Assembly (NCBI GenBank): GCA_022447185.1
Contig: JAKVAY010000043.1
Location: 52,263 to 116,262, forward strand
Length of the DNA stretch: 64,000 nt
Direction: 5' to 3'
Origin: Fuerstiella sp.
GTDB lineage: Bacteria; Planctomycetota; Planctomycetia; Planctomycetales; Planctomycetaceae
The notes beneath the pieces are model-generated. The model saw only the letters and a program-made list of their open reading frames with translations, searched no databases and was not told where the DNA came from. The translations under genes and the position numbers were made by a program. Below, piece by piece: positions 9,280 through 19,070 of this stretch (the stretch's first letter is position 1; each line of letters starts with the position of its first letter).

Positions 9280-10812
9280 TCACTCTGTCCAATACGAGTA
9301 GAACCGGCCGTTGCGGACCACAAAACGCAGCTGAACTGTCTGATCCTCGAATTTGACGATGTCACGTTGTTGCCAATGGACCTGTTCGTGCAAAACATTC
9401 CCCATGACTGGCCTCGACCGTGTCAAAACGCTCCCGTTGCCATCCAGCACCTCAACCCAAATTTCACCACTTGGTGCATCGGCATTGAGAAACAATTTCG
9501 TTCCACGCATGCGGAAGGGTTTCGTGAGAATCGCCCCTGCAATTTCACCGGCATCCAGCGAGACGAAGCCGTCCCGCCGCAGCACAGCCAGCGAGATCGC
9601 ACAAGCGTCGGGATCTGGACGAGGAGGTCGAGTCCGATACTTGGCACTTGTGTAATAAAACCACAACTCATCACCACGCAGCACGGCGTTTGATGGTCCG
9701 ATTATTCCTGTCAGATCATAAGCACCATCCCCGGGTCGCGAACTGTCGATAAACGGCCGGCGATCGCCAAGTCGCTGCCAGGTTTTTAAATCCCGGCTGC
9801 ACGTGAGCTGCACCAGATGAAAACCGTCGGTGTTGGTGCCGTCGACAGACGGTCCGGTAGAGTAGTACATCGTTGGCATACCCACATACAGCGACTCATA
9901 TCGGAACACGCCCATATTGTAGACGTCCACGTTGTAGCGTGCCGGTTCGATTGACATCATTGGCTGCAACGAATCGTCGGCAAGTCGCGTGCTGATTTTT
10001 TCAAGTCCCATCTTCTGATCAAGATCATCGGCATGAAAAATCAGTCCGTGATTGGTCCATGTTTTGAAATCTCTGCTGGTTTCCAGGTGAACGGAGCGAC
10101 CGTTGGGCCCGTTGCGTTTGACGGTGAGAATCAGCAGCCCGGCCTTTCGGTCAAAGGAAAAATTCGCTTCATCGCCGCTGGGTACACCGGGCACATCCGG
10201 AAGCATTTTCCAGCGGCGTCCGTCGGGTGAAACGGCGAACCCGATCGGCGGCAGTGCGCACTTATAACGCCGCGAGGGATCGGGATCTGTCGGATCATAA
10301 ATGACGTAATCCGTTCGAACGTGGTGTTCTCCCGCCATGAGTGCGATATAATTGTTGCGCGGCCATCTCTCATAAGTCACCTGGCCAAGCTCCGGCTGAG
10401 ACCAGTGAAGTCCGTCAGAACTTTCGTAATAGCCGGTATAATTTTTCCCTGTCGCGATCAGATCGGTCGGAGTCGCAGCACAGTCCCAGAACTTAAAAAT
10501 CTGTTCCTCAGTGTCCCAGACCGGAGCTGTGCGAACCTGGACACTTGATACGCCCAGCTGCCAGTTCGGTCGGATCACCGCACCTTTTTTGACGGGCCGA
10601 TGCATCGTCCGTTTCAAATTTTCAATCTTCTGTACACCGATATCATCGAGAAACAATTGTCGTTCCCCGGCTGCCGGACGAAACGGCATCTGTGCCCTGG
10701 AATCAGACCACGTAAACAACAGCAGACCGGCGAACGTAGTCCGTACTGCAAATTTAACCTGAAACACGAGCGCCGATGTGAAGACATTTCTGACTTGTCG
10801 ATTTGTTCTCAT
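9280..10812 (-). CDS. Exported beta-propeller protein related to GH32/GH43-type glycosidases
   Basis: 510 residues with a signal peptide ending near SDSRA (residues 1-40). Four blade-like motifs of the S-x-D-x-x-x-W kind recur: SSDGLHW, SPDGRRW, SRDFKTW and SRDLKTW, spaced as in sialidase/GH32/GH43 five-bladed propellers. Other conserved-looking acids are in FLDDIGVQ near the N-terminus and DLTGIIGPSNAVL. The C-terminal 100 residues form a separate beta-sandwich (GEIWVEVLDGNGSVL). The architecture matches large hypothetical families common in planctomycetes. Catalysis on a glycan is inference; no catalytic triad can be assigned confidently. It is a single gene, convergent with the DUF1501 gene and ending 87 bases from it. 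Confidence 0.65.
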   Translation of the reverse strand: MRTNRQVRNVFTSALVFQVKFAVRTTFAGLLLFTWSDSRAQMPFRPAAGERQLFLDDIGVQKIENLKRTMHRPVKKGAVIRPNWQLGVSSVQVRTAPVWDTEEQIFKFWDCAATPTDLIATGKNYTGYYESSDGLHWSQPELGQVTYERWPRNNYIALMAGEHHVRTDYVIYDPTDPDPSRRYKCALPPIGFAVSPDGRRWKMLPDVPGVPSGDEANFSFDRKAGLLILTVKRNGPNGRSVHLETSRDFKTWTNHGLIFHADDLDQKMGLEKISTRLADDSLQPMMSIEPARYNVDVYNMGVFRYESLYVGMPTMYYSTGPSVDGTNTDGFHLVQLTCSRDLKTWQRLGDRRPFIDSSRPGDGAYDLTGIIGPSNAVLRGDELWFYYTSAKYRTRPPRPDPDACAISLAVLRRDGFVSLDAGEIAGAILTKPFRMRGTKLFLNADAPSGEIWVEVLDGNGSVLTRSRPVMGNVLHEQVHWQQRDIVKFEDQTVQLRFVVRNGRFYSYWTE

Positions 10813-11255
10813 AGAATTGGTATCCGATCACCAACTCTAGCTGAACAAAGTTCCGGGTGAAATCCTCCCGACAGCATTTTGCGACTGACATGATCAGGTC
10901 GGATGTTTCACTCATTCAGGTTCAGAAATTGTTCCGAGATGCCATCGTTCGTACCACAGGAACTGATCAATACTGCGCCGAATTACCGCTGCATGTGCTT
11001 ATCAGTTGGTGTGATTCGTGATCGGATGTGACCCGGTGGCGGTGTGACCCCTCGGTACAAAATCGTTATTTAACAGCGAGGGCTGGAACTGAGTGACTGG
11101 TGCATTTCCTGTTCTGGTTTGCCCGCATAACGACCGCTTTGAATGTGGCGAATTGTCGCCAGGCAAGAATGCCCCAGGACTAATTTCCAGAAGCACTCCG
11201 GAAGGCACCTGCTGTCCTGGCAGGTATTGATCAGAACGAACGGATTCAGAGATCC
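10813..11255. other. Non-coding stretch between two minus-strand genes
   Basis: 443 bases with no protein-like ORF. A possible 3' structure for the thioredoxin-like gene is the pair CCAGGAC (11174-11180) and GTCCTGG (11214-11220), with a smaller TTCC/GGAA stem inside. Otherwise nothing is recognisable. The promoter of the propeller gene should lie near its 3' (high-coordinate to low) end around 10815-10900. Confidence 0.4.
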
Positions 11256-11957
11256 TTATCGGGAAAGCGTCTGCATCAACTGCTCGGATGTCTGAAATCC
11301 CTGCGAACGATTCAGGATACGCAGATCCGGAGCGACGATCAGTGTGGTTGGCAGAGACCGGATTCCCATCTGTTCTACAAAGTCTTTCTGATCGTCGGCG
11401 TTGACTTCGATTGCCACAAATCGCCGACCGATCAGATGGATCAGGTTCGGATCAGTGTAAGTTTCGTTTTTCATACGTTCACAGTGCGAACACCAGGGAG
11501 CAGATATCTGAATCAGAATCAGTCGATTCTCCCGACTCGCCAGGTTGGCTGCTCGACGAATGTCGGTATTCCATGAGATGGTTTGCACTGCGGGACGCCG
11601 TGTTTCATTCGAATTCCGGGGGCTCGTCTGATACTCAGGTTTCAGTCGTTCACTGAGCTCTCGGATGCGGCCTGCTGCGGCCTGACGTTCGGAAACGTAA
11701 GGGAATGAATTTGAGCCATGGTCTTCGTGGCGCAGGCCGATTTCACAGGTTCCGTCGTCGCAGGAATTACGCGAATTTCCAAAGTTAATGTCACACTGTC
11801 CGTCTTCACAAAGCGGATCCGGGTACCTGGACACAGGCGGGTGCCCGAATCGGTCGCTGCTTACTGACTGAGGCGGGTCCGAACTCCCGAAGTGCTGAGC
11901 AAATGCGGATGCGGACAGGACTGTTCCTGCCATCAAAAGGAGGGCTGGTTTCGACAT
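11256..11957 (-). CDS. Exported thioredoxin-fold protein with duplicated cysteine motifs
   Basis: 233 residues. Residues 1-20 form a signal peptide ending SASAFA. The C-terminal domain (about 125-233) is a thioredoxin fold with the active site W-C156-S-H-C159, the cis-proline region SLPTTLIVAPD and the final helix EQLMQTLS, as in DsbD-gamma/thioredoxin_7-like periplasmic reductases. The unusual part is the linker at 48-75, which carries two copies of a C-[ED]-D-G-x-C-[DE]-I motif (C50/C55 and C66/C71). A role in disulfide reduction or metal handling in the periplasm is likely. It appears to be a single gene downstream of glnS on the same strand, 325 bases away. Confidence 0.8.
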   Translation of the reverse strand: MSKPALLLMAGTVLSASAFAQHFGSSDPPQSVSSDRFGHPPVSRYPDPLCEDGQCDINFGNSRNSCDDGTCEIGLRHEDHGSNSFPYVSERQAAAGRIRELSERLKPEYQTSPRNSNETRRPAVQTISWNTDIRRAANLASRENRLILIQISAPWCSHCERMKNETYTDPNLIHLIGRRFVAIEVNADDQKDFVEQMGIRSLPTTLIVAPDLRILNRSQGFQTSEQLMQTLSR

Positions 11958-12282
11958 TTGAGTGTCTCTTACAGAAGAAGGTGTTCTGAAACCGGGTGGT
12001 CGTCAGGCCACCGGTGACGGTCCCCGCTCCCGAATCCGGTCAGGAGACAATTGCGAGACCGAACAGTCAATTTGCACATAGCGTGCCAAAGCCTGCAGCA
12101 GTAACATTATCCGGCAGGAACGGCTGGTTGTGCGGATTTGGCGCGAAGCTGTATACGACCAGACGGAATGCGCACCGGCGAAAAAACAACCATGTGTCCA
12201 CGTCAATTGACAGGGAGTGTCATCCTGACGGCAGGCTGTGATCGAGATGATGCGTTCTGTCGCGACTGATCTGTCAGAACGT
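11958..12282. other. Non-coding stretch downstream of glnS
   Basis: 325 bases between glnS and the thioredoxin-like gene, both on the minus strand. It begins with the hairpin at 12253-12281. It also contains the palindrome GTCAATTGAC near 12200 and a short T-run on the minus strand. No ORF with protein-like composition was seen. Confidence 0.4.
12253..12281 (-). terminator. Hairpin immediately after glnS
   Basis: CGTTCTG (12253-12259) pairs with CAGAACG (12275-12281), a 7-bp stem directly beyond the glnS stop codon on the minus strand. There is no U-tract close by, so termination here is only a possibility. Confidence 0.3.
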
Positions 12283-13965
12283 TCACTTCTTTTTCCGGCG
12301 CGCCCAGGAGTCTCGCAGTGTGACCGTACGGTTGTAGACGAGTTGTTCGTCGGTACTGTCGGGATCGACACAGAAGTAGCCAAGACGCTCGAACTGATAG
12401 CGATCACCGACCCGCGCCTTACCCAGGGATGGTTCGAGTTTCGCATTAGGGATCACGTGCCGTGAGTCGGGATTGAGGTTGCTCTTCCAGTCTTCGGACT
12501 CATCGACATTATTCGGATCTTCCGTCGCGAAGAGATGATCATAAATCCGTACTTCGGCTTCAACCGCGTGCGGAGCACTCACCCAGTGCAACGTAGCTTT
12601 TACTTTGCGACCGTCTGGCGCATTTCCTCCCTGAGTCTCCGGATCGTACGTACAGTGCAATTCGATAATGTTTCCATTCGCGTCTCTGATGACCTCATGA
12701 CAACGGATGAAATAGGCATACCTTAGACGGACCTCCCGCCCCGGCGCCAATCGGAAGAACTTTTTCGGCGGATCTTCCATGAAGTCATCTCGTTCCAGCC
12801 ATAATTCGCGACTGAACGGGACCGCTCGTGTTCCAGCAGTATCATCTTCCGGATTGTTGACTGCCTGAATTTCTTCCTCACTCCCGTCCGGATAATTAGT
12901 GATGACGACCCTGATAGGATTCAGGACTGCCATTCGACGTTCGGCTGTCCTGTTCAGATCTTCACGCACACTGTTTTCCAGCAATACCATGTCTGCTGTG
13001 GCATTGTGTTTGGTAACTCCAACGTGAGTACACAGGTTTCGAATGGACGCCGGCGTATAACCTCGCCGTCGTAAACCGCAGAGTGTCGGCATCCGAGGAT
13101 CATCCCAGCCAGTGACGTGCCCATCGTTCACCAGTTCCAGCAAACGACGTTTACTCATCACAGTATACGTGAGGTTCAAACGATTGAATTCAATCTGCTG
13201 CGGATGATGGATATTGAGCGATTCAAGATACCAGTCGTAGAGCGGACGATTGTTCTCAAATTCCAGTGTGCAAATGCTGTGAGTCACCCTTTCCAGTGAA
13301 TCCGACTGACCGTGTGTGAAGTCGTACGTTGGGTAAATGCACCAGTCGCGACCGGTTCGGTGATGCTCTACGTGCCGAATTCGGTACATGATGGGATCTC
13401 GCATCAGCATATGAGGATGAGCCATATTTATTTTTGCCCGCAGAACATGTTCCCCGTCTTCGAACTCTCCGGCCTTCATCCTCCGCAAAAGATCCAGATT
13501 CTCTTCAACGCTGCGGTCACGCCACGGACTGTCCGTCCCGGCCTCAGACGGGGTTCCACGGCCGGACCGGATTTCATCCAGCGACAGACTGCACACGTAA
13601 GCCCTGTCATTCTGAATCAATTGTTCCGCGAACTCATAAAGCCGACCAAAATAGTCCGAAGCAAAATACAGACGATCTTCCCAGTCGAACCCGAGCCACC
13701 GAATGTCCTCCTGAATGGCGTCAACGTACTCCGTATCCTCTTTTTCGGGATTGGTATCGTCGAAGCGCAGGTTCGTCTTGCCGCCAAACTCTTCAGCAAC
13801 ACCGAAGTTCAGACAGATGCTCTTGGCGTGACCAATGTGCAGATAGCCGTTGGGTTCCGGCGGGAAGCGAGTGTGGACGCGTCCGTCCCATTTCCCGATG
13901 CGCATATCTTCTTCGATGATCTGACGCACGAAATCACGCGATTCAACTGTTTCCTGATCGGACAT
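12283..13965 (-). CDS. glnS: Glutaminyl-tRNA synthetase
   Basis: 560 residues, full length for bacterial GlnRS, which charges tRNA-Gln directly with glutamine in the cytoplasm. Class I signatures are present: [15 protein letters not shown] with the HIGH box at residues 43-46, and the KMSKS-like loop VMSKR near 268. The [18 protein letters not shown] stretch and the [10 protein letters not shown] motif are characteristic of GlnRS rather than GluRS. The C-terminal half forms the two beta-barrels of the anticodon-binding domain ([16 protein letters not shown]). Presence of GlnRS means Gln-tRNA does not have to be made by the amidotransferase route. Start ATG at 13965. A hairpin at 13997-14023 lies in its leader. 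Confidence 0.97.
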   Translation of the reverse strand: MSDQETVESRDFVRQIIEEDMRIGKWDGRVHTRFPPEPNGYLHIGHAKSICLNFGVAEEFGGKTNLRFDDTNPEKEDTEYVDAIQEDIRWLGFDWEDRLYFASDYFGRLYEFAEQLIQNDRAYVCSLSLDEIRSGRGTPSEAGTDSPWRDRSVEENLDLLRRMKAGEFEDGEHVLRAKINMAHPHMLMRDPIMYRIRHVEHHRTGRDWCIYPTYDFTHGQSDSLERVTHSICTLEFENNRPLYDWYLESLNIHHPQQIEFNRLNLTYTVMSKRRLLELVNDGHVTGWDDPRMPTLCGLRRRGYTPASIRNLCTHVGVTKHNATADMVLLENSVREDLNRTAERRMAVLNPIRVVITNYPDGSEEEIQAVNNPEDDTAGTRAVPFSRELWLERDDFMEDPPKKFFRLAPGREVRLRYAYFIRCHEVIRDANGNIIELHCTYDPETQGGNAPDGRKVKATLHWVSAPHAVEAEVRIYDHLFATEDPNNVDESEDWKSNLNPDSRHVIPNAKLEPSLGKARVGDRYQFERLGYFCVDPDSTDEQLVYNRTVTLRDSWARRKKK

Positions 13966-14451
13966 TCGGTCTCTTCCAGCATTGACTGCGATATTCTCGT
14001 CGCCGCTATTGGATCGGCGACGACTGCTGACGGGACAATAGCCAGGAGCGACCGGTTCACGGAAGGCCGGACAGACCGTGTGGACTGTGAACTGCAGAAT
14101 TGGGACGAGACAGGATCACTGGATGGATAGTTACAGTGAAATATTCTGTTCAGGATTCACCACTGGCGCCTCGGGCAACGGCAAGTGCTCCTGCCCTGTC
14201 AACGATGCCGGCCATATCAGCACCAATGGCTGCTTGTCGCATTCTGCAGCCGCAGACTCTGACTCTACGGCCCGCCCTCGAATGGAAAACTCATCCGTTC
14301 GTTTCGTCGGCCTGATGTCAACACACCTCCGTGATGGATCGATGGCAAAAAAAACAGCGTCAGCACAGGCAATTCACCTTCCGACATTCTATTGTGTCCG
14401 GCGCATCATGTGTTCCGCCATTTCACCTGCCCATGTACCCGGAAACATTCC
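13966..14451. other. Divergent promoter region, glnS / giant cytochrome-cupredoxin gene
   Basis: 486 bases between divergent genes. The hairpin at 13997-14023 is near the glnS start. A run of eight A occurs around 14346-14353. ORFs here on either strand have no signal or domain and are rejected. No confident sigma-factor promoter was identified. Confidence 0.4.
13997..14023 (-). promoter_or_regulatory. 8-bp hairpin in the glnS leader
   Basis: TCGTCGCC (13997-14004) and GGCGACGA (14016-14023) form a GC-rich stem with an 11-base loop ending 31 bases upstream of the glnS start codon on the minus strand. It could be a leader-RNA structure. No T-box-like sequence is seen. Confidence 0.25.
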
Positions 14452-17400
14452 ATGAGATCAGGCACCGCTCTTTGTTTCTCGGCAATCCTGACGACCATAA
14501 CAACCGTCGCTTCGGTTGCCCGGTCAGACCAACCGATTCTGGAGTTAAAGCCGGACGATCATGTTGCTTTCATCGGAAACACACTGGCCGACCGCATGCA
14601 GCACGACGGCTGGCTTGAGACACACATTCAGGCGGTTTTTCCCACCTACGACCTGGTCTTTCGCAACCTTGGATATCCTGGCGATGAACTGAAGCAACGG
14701 AGCCGAGCTGACAATTTCGGCTCACCGGATCAATGGCTGACCAAGGTCAAAGCTGACGTAATTTTCGGATTCTTTGGATACAACGAAGCGTTTCGTGGCG
14801 AAGGTGGTCTCACATCCTTCCGAGAAAACCTCGCCGAGATTCTGGATGGCATGCTGCAACATCAATACAACGGTCGGTCAGCTCCTCGAATTGTGATGTT
14901 CTCGCCAATTGCTCACGAGGATCTAAAGAGTCCCCATCTGCCCGATGGTTCAGCAAATAATCACAACCTGCAATTGTACACAGATGCGATGCAGACGGTA
15001 TGTGCCGACAGGAACATTGCATTCGTGGATTTGTTTCATCCGACACTGGAGATGTATTCAACTGTTGACGAACCTTTGACCCTTAACGGGATTCATTTAC
15101 TCGAACACGGCAACAAAAAAATTGCCGAACATATCGTCGGCGTATTGTTCGGTGAAGCGGCGCGAATTCGAAAATCGAGTGCGGAATGGCTGAAGTTACG
15201 TAACGCAGTCCTCGACAAAAACCTCCACTGGTTCAGTCGTTATCGGGTCGTCGACGAATACAACGTGTTTGGCGGCCGCTCCAGACTGGCATGGTTCGGT
15301 CAGTCCAACGGTGACGTGATGATGCGGGAAATGGAAATTTTTGACATCATGACGGCTACCCGCGACCAGCGCATATGGGCGATCGCTCAGGGCAGCGGTC
15401 TCACAATCACTGATGACAATCTTCCGGAAACGCTGGTTGTGAAGACCAACAAACCTGGACCTCTGGAGGGAGACAAATTCGAATATCTAAGCCCTCAGGG
15501 CACTGCAGAAACAATGAAACTCGCTGAGGGTCTGGAGGTTAACGTCTTTGCCTCCGAGGAAATGTTTCCGGAAATGATCAACCCCGTGCAGATGGCAGTC
15601 GACACAGACGGGCGTCTGTTCGTTTCCGTTTGGCCGTCGTATCCGCACTGGAACCCCACGAAAGCGCGTCGCGACCGGATTCTGTGTCTGCCTGATGAAG
15701 ATGGCGACGGAGTTGCTGATGAGTGCCGTGTCTTTGCGGACAAGCTGAACAGCGTCACCGGGATTGAATTCTGGGGTGGTGGCTTACTGGTCGCCGCTCC
15801 TCCTGAAATCTGGTTCCTGAAAGACACGGATGGCGATGATACTGCCGACGTCAGGATCCGCATGCTCCAGGGAGTCTCCAGTGCAGATACACACCATTCT
15901 GCCAATGCGATGTTGATCGGTACAGACGGAGGCCTCTACTGGTCGAGAGGAATCTTCAATGTGGCCAGCATGGAAACACCAACCGGCACTTATCGCTCAG
16001 GTCGCAGCGGTGTACATCGATTTGATCCTCGTACCTTCGAAATGAGTTTTGTGTTTCCAATCGGTCCAAATCCTCACGGTCATGTCATGGATCAGTGGGG
16101 CTACCACTTTGCCAACGATGGTACCAGCGGAACCGGTAGTTACATCAATATTGGAAATGGCGAGAGCAACAAACAGTGGTTCAAAAAACGTGTACGTCCG
16201 GTCGCCGCAACCGGCATTCTTTCCAGCAGTCACTTTCCCGATGATATGCAGGGAAATTTTTTAATCTGCAACTGCATTGGCGTATTGGGGGTTCTGCAGC
16301 ACGAAGTGCATTACAACGGAGCAGACATAACAGCAAAGGAAGTTGAACCCATCCTGTTGGCTGATGATCCCAATTTTCGACCCACAGATGTCGAAATCGG
16401 TGGTGACGGGGCACTCTACGTGTCTGACTGGAGCAATGCTCTCATCGGTCACATGCAGCACAACATGAGAGACCCTAACCGTGATGACGAACACGGACGC
16501 ATCTATCGGCTGACCGCAAAAGGTCGACCGCTGGTTGAGACGCCCAAACTGAAAGGAAAATCGATCGTCGAAGTGTGTCAGGCATTCTATGCCAAAGAAA
16601 ACAACGTACGTTACCGGGCCAGGCTGGAACTCAGTGGTCGGAATTCCGAAGCAATTTCCAACCAGGTCGGCCATTATGCGGCAAAGCTTGACTCCCAGGA
16701 TCCGGAAGATGCACAGGCACTTCTTGAATGTCTGTGGGTGTTTGAAGAACACCGCATCCCCAACCCAGGTCTGCTGGAAACCGTATATCAAGCGAAGGAA
16801 CCTCGTGTGCGAGCTGCTGCAATTCGCACCCTGGGTAACTGGGCTACAAAGATCAGTGACTGGAAGCAGCTGCTCAGTCAGGCTGCGGTGGACAAATCGG
16901 CACTGGTCCGGGCTGAAGCCGTCAAGGCCGCAGTATCGTTCGGCGGCCTCGATGCCGCCGAAGCCGTTTTAACCGTGTTCACAGGGCCAACCGATCCGGA
17001 ACTCGATACGGTACTAAAATACGCCCGAGAAAAACTCAAACTGGACAATATCATCCGTGATGCAATCGCATCACGGCAACCGTTGTCCGACGTCGCCCGA
17101 GCGTACGCCCTGCGACACGCCTCCACAACCGATTTGCTCACACTGAGTCCGGATGCTGACCTCTACAATGCCGTCCTCAGCCGGCCGGATGCATCGACCA
17201 AAGCGCTGCGTAATGCACTGGTCGGACTTGCAGACATTCACAGGAGAGACCACCTGCCTTTGCTGCTCGACTTAATCGAACAGCACGATGCGGCAAACGG
17301 TGACCTGAGATCGTTAAAGCGACTACTTGTACAGGTACCACCCGCAGATCTTGGAGCGATGCGCAAACGACTGGAGGCACTGGCCGCCAACGGACGAACT

Positions 17401-18912
17401 TCCGTCACTCGACAGGCGGCACTCGCAGCCTGGATTCTTGCTGATGGCTCCGCTGACGACGTCTGGCTGGCAACAAGTAAAAACGTGAACTCCATTAAAG
17501 ATTTTCTGAATGCCGTTCCGGACATCACAGACGACAAGCTGCGAGGATCGGTATTCACAATCGTGCAGTCGCAACTGCATTCGGTGTCAGACGCTCAATC
17601 GGACTCGCTGACCGACGTGGCTGTACAAGCGCTGGCTGCTGTCCCAGGGCATGATAAAGCACGTGTCAGTGAACTCGCTGCCCTGATGAAGGCTGGTCGC
17701 AGTCGTGCCCACGTCGTTCAGACGCTGCTTCAGATTCCAGTCGAGGAATGGCCACAATCTGCAGTGCGACCAATGGCCGACAACCTCGCTGGCTACCTGA
17801 CTTCGATGCCGACCTCGCGGCGCACCGGTGAACAGGCGATGAAGGCAGTGCGTCTGGCGAAGTCACTGGTGCCGCGTCTGGCCAAAAGTGACGGCAAAGC
17901 GCTGCTCGAGCGTCTGAAAAATCTCGACGTACGAGTGATTGCGATCGGCACTGTTCCCGCACGAATGATCTACGACAAAGAAATCCTGGTGGTGGAAGCA
18001 GGCAAGCCGGTTGAATTTCGTTTTTCCAACTCTGACCACATGCCCCACAATCTCGCGATCGTACAGCCAGGGACAATGCAGGAAATTGGCGAACAGGCCG
18101 AAGCAACAGCACGTGATGCTGACGCTATCCAGAGGCACTACATCCCAAACTCCGACAAGGTCATGCTGGCCAGCCGACTCCTGCAGCCCGGGGAAACTCA
18201 GGCACTTAGTTTCGACGTTCCTGAGACTCCAGGCGTCTATCCCTATGTCTGTACCTACCCTGGACACTGGAGACGCATGTTCGGTGCTCTGTATGTTCTT
18301 GCCAGCCTGGAGGAATATCAGGCCGCACCGGAAACGTACCTCACAGAAAATCCGTTACCAATCAAAGACAACCTGCTTGAAATGGCCAACCGAAACCACG
18401 AATGGACGGTGGCTGAACTGGTGTCCGATATCAAATCGTTGAAGAATGGCAGATCGTTTGAAGTTGGAAAACAACTCTTCAAAGTCGCCAGTTGCGCAGC
18501 ATGCCATCAACTCAACAATGAAGGTCGTGTGTTTGGCCCCGATCTGGCGAAGCTGGAACCAAAAAAACGGACGGCGGAACATCTACTGGAATCAATGATC
18601 GATCCATCAAAGCAGATCGATGACCGGTTTCGTTCCTGGATATTCGTCATGACTTCCGGAAAGACAGTCACCGGCATGATCATGAAAGAAACAGACGACG
18701 AAGTGCATGTGGTGATTGACCCTCTGGCAAAGAACAAGCCAACCGTGCTCAAACAGATTGAGATAGACGAACGGATCAAATCCAGTACATCACTGATGCC
18801 AAAGAGTCTGCTGAATCGACTGACGCAGGAAGACATCTTCGACCTGTTCGCTTACGTCATTTCAGCCGGCGACCGGAAACACATGTTATTCCATGGCCGA
18901 CACGATCACTAA
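14452..18912 (+). CDS. Giant PVC-type protein: SGNH hydrolase, propeller, HEAT repeats, cupredoxin, cytochrome c
   Basis: 1486 residues from the ATG at 14452; 20 upstream in-frame residues lack a signal, whereas this start gives one (MRSGTALCFSAILTTITTVASVARS). Domains in order: SGNH/GDSL-like hydrolase (about 30-240; block I IGNT, block III FFGYNEA, block V NGIHL); a linker; the PVC-type NHL-propeller dehydrogenase domain (about 345-690, with DEDGDGVAD and DTDGDDTAD calcium-like loops); HEAT-like helical repeats (about 705-1145); a cupredoxin domain (about 1155-1290, HMPHN and C-T-Y-P-G-H-W-R-R-M, the His, Cys, His, Met copper ligands); and a C-terminal heme domain with C-A-A-C-H near 1347. 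The domains are known individually in planctomycetes. Electron flow from an oxidised substrate through copper and heme is inference. Confidence 0.9.
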   Translation: MRSGTALCFSAILTTITTVASVARSDQPILELKPDDHVAFIGNTLADRMQHDGWLETHIQAVFPTYDLVFRNLGYPGDELKQRSRADNFGSPDQWLTKVKADVIFGFFGYNEAFRGEGGLTSFRENLAEILDGMLQHQYNGRSAPRIVMFSPIAHEDLKSPHLPDGSANNHNLQLYTDAMQTVCADRNIAFVDLFHPTLEMYSTVDEPLTLNGIHLLEHGNKKIAEHIVGVLFGEAARIRKSSAEWLKLRNAVLDKNLHWFSRYRVVDEYNVFGGRSRLAWFGQSNGDVMMREMEIFDIMTATRDQRIWAIAQGSGLTITDDNLPETLVVKTNKPGPLEGDKFEYLSPQGTAETMKLAEGLEVNVFASEEMFPEMINPVQMAVDTDGRLFVSVWPSYPHWNPTKARRDRILCLPDEDGDGVADECRVFADKLNSVTGIEFWGGGLLVAAPPEIWFLKDTDGDDTADVRIRMLQGVSSADTHHSANAMLIGTDGGLYWSRGIFNVASMETPTGTYRSGRSGVHRFDPRTFEMSFVFPIGPNPHGHVMDQWGYHFANDGTSGTGSYINIGNGESNKQWFKKRVRPVAATGILSSSHFPDDMQGNFLICNCIGVLGVLQHEVHYNGADITAKEVEPILLADDPNFRPTDVEIGGDGALYVSDWSNALIGHMQHNMRDPNRDDEHGRIYRLTAKGRPLVETPKLKGKSIVEVCQAFYAKENNVRYRARLELSGRNSEAISNQVGHYAAKLDSQDPEDAQALLECLWVFEEHRIPNPGLLETVYQAKEPRVRAAAIRTLGNWATKISDWKQLLSQAAVDKSALVRAEAVKAAVSFGGLDAAEAVLTVFTGPTDPELDTVLKYAREKLKLDNIIRDAIASRQPLSDVARAYALRHASTTDLLTLSPDADLYNAVLSRPDASTKALRNALVGLADIHRRDHLPLLLDLIEQHDAANGDLRSLKRLLVQVPPADLGAMRKRLEALAANGRTSVTRQAALAAWILADGSADDVWLATSKNVNSIKDFLNAVPDITDDKLRGSVFTIVQSQLHSVSDAQSDSLTDVAVQALAAVPGHDKARVSELAALMKAGRSRAHVVQTLLQIPVEEWPQSAVRPMADNLAGYLTSMPTSRRTGEQAMKAVRLAKSLVPRLAKSDGKALLERLKNLDVRVIAIGTVPARMIYDKEILVVEAGKPVEFRFSNSDHMPHNLAIVQPGTMQEIGEQAEATARDADAIQRHYIPNSDKVMLASRLLQPGETQALSFDVPETPGVYPYVCTYPGHWRRMFGALYVLASLEEYQAAPETYLTENPLPIKDNLLEMANRNHEWTVAELVSDIKSLKNGRSFEVGKQLFKVASCAACHQLNNEGRVFGPDLAKLEPKKRTAEHLLESMIDPSKQIDDRFRSWIFVMTSGKTVTGMIMKETDDEVHVVIDPLAKNKPTVLKQIEIDERIKSSTSLMPKSLLNRLTQEDIFDLFAYVISAGDRKHMLFHGRHDH

Positions 18913-19070
18913 ACGTCATAAAGAGACTTAGTCGATAGTGGCAGTCCGGGTGAGCAGGGTGTACAAGGCTCGCCTTTGCAGGACATCCCGGTTGAACACA
19001 CCACAGGAAACAGACAGGGGCTGCGATTGCCTCAGTGTCCGGATTTTGGATCATCAAAAAGGGCGATTAA

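Noticed and set aside
13312..14130. 272-codon plus-strand frame antisense to glnS
   Set aside because: Most of it lies opposite highly conserved GlnRS sequence; no start context or domain.
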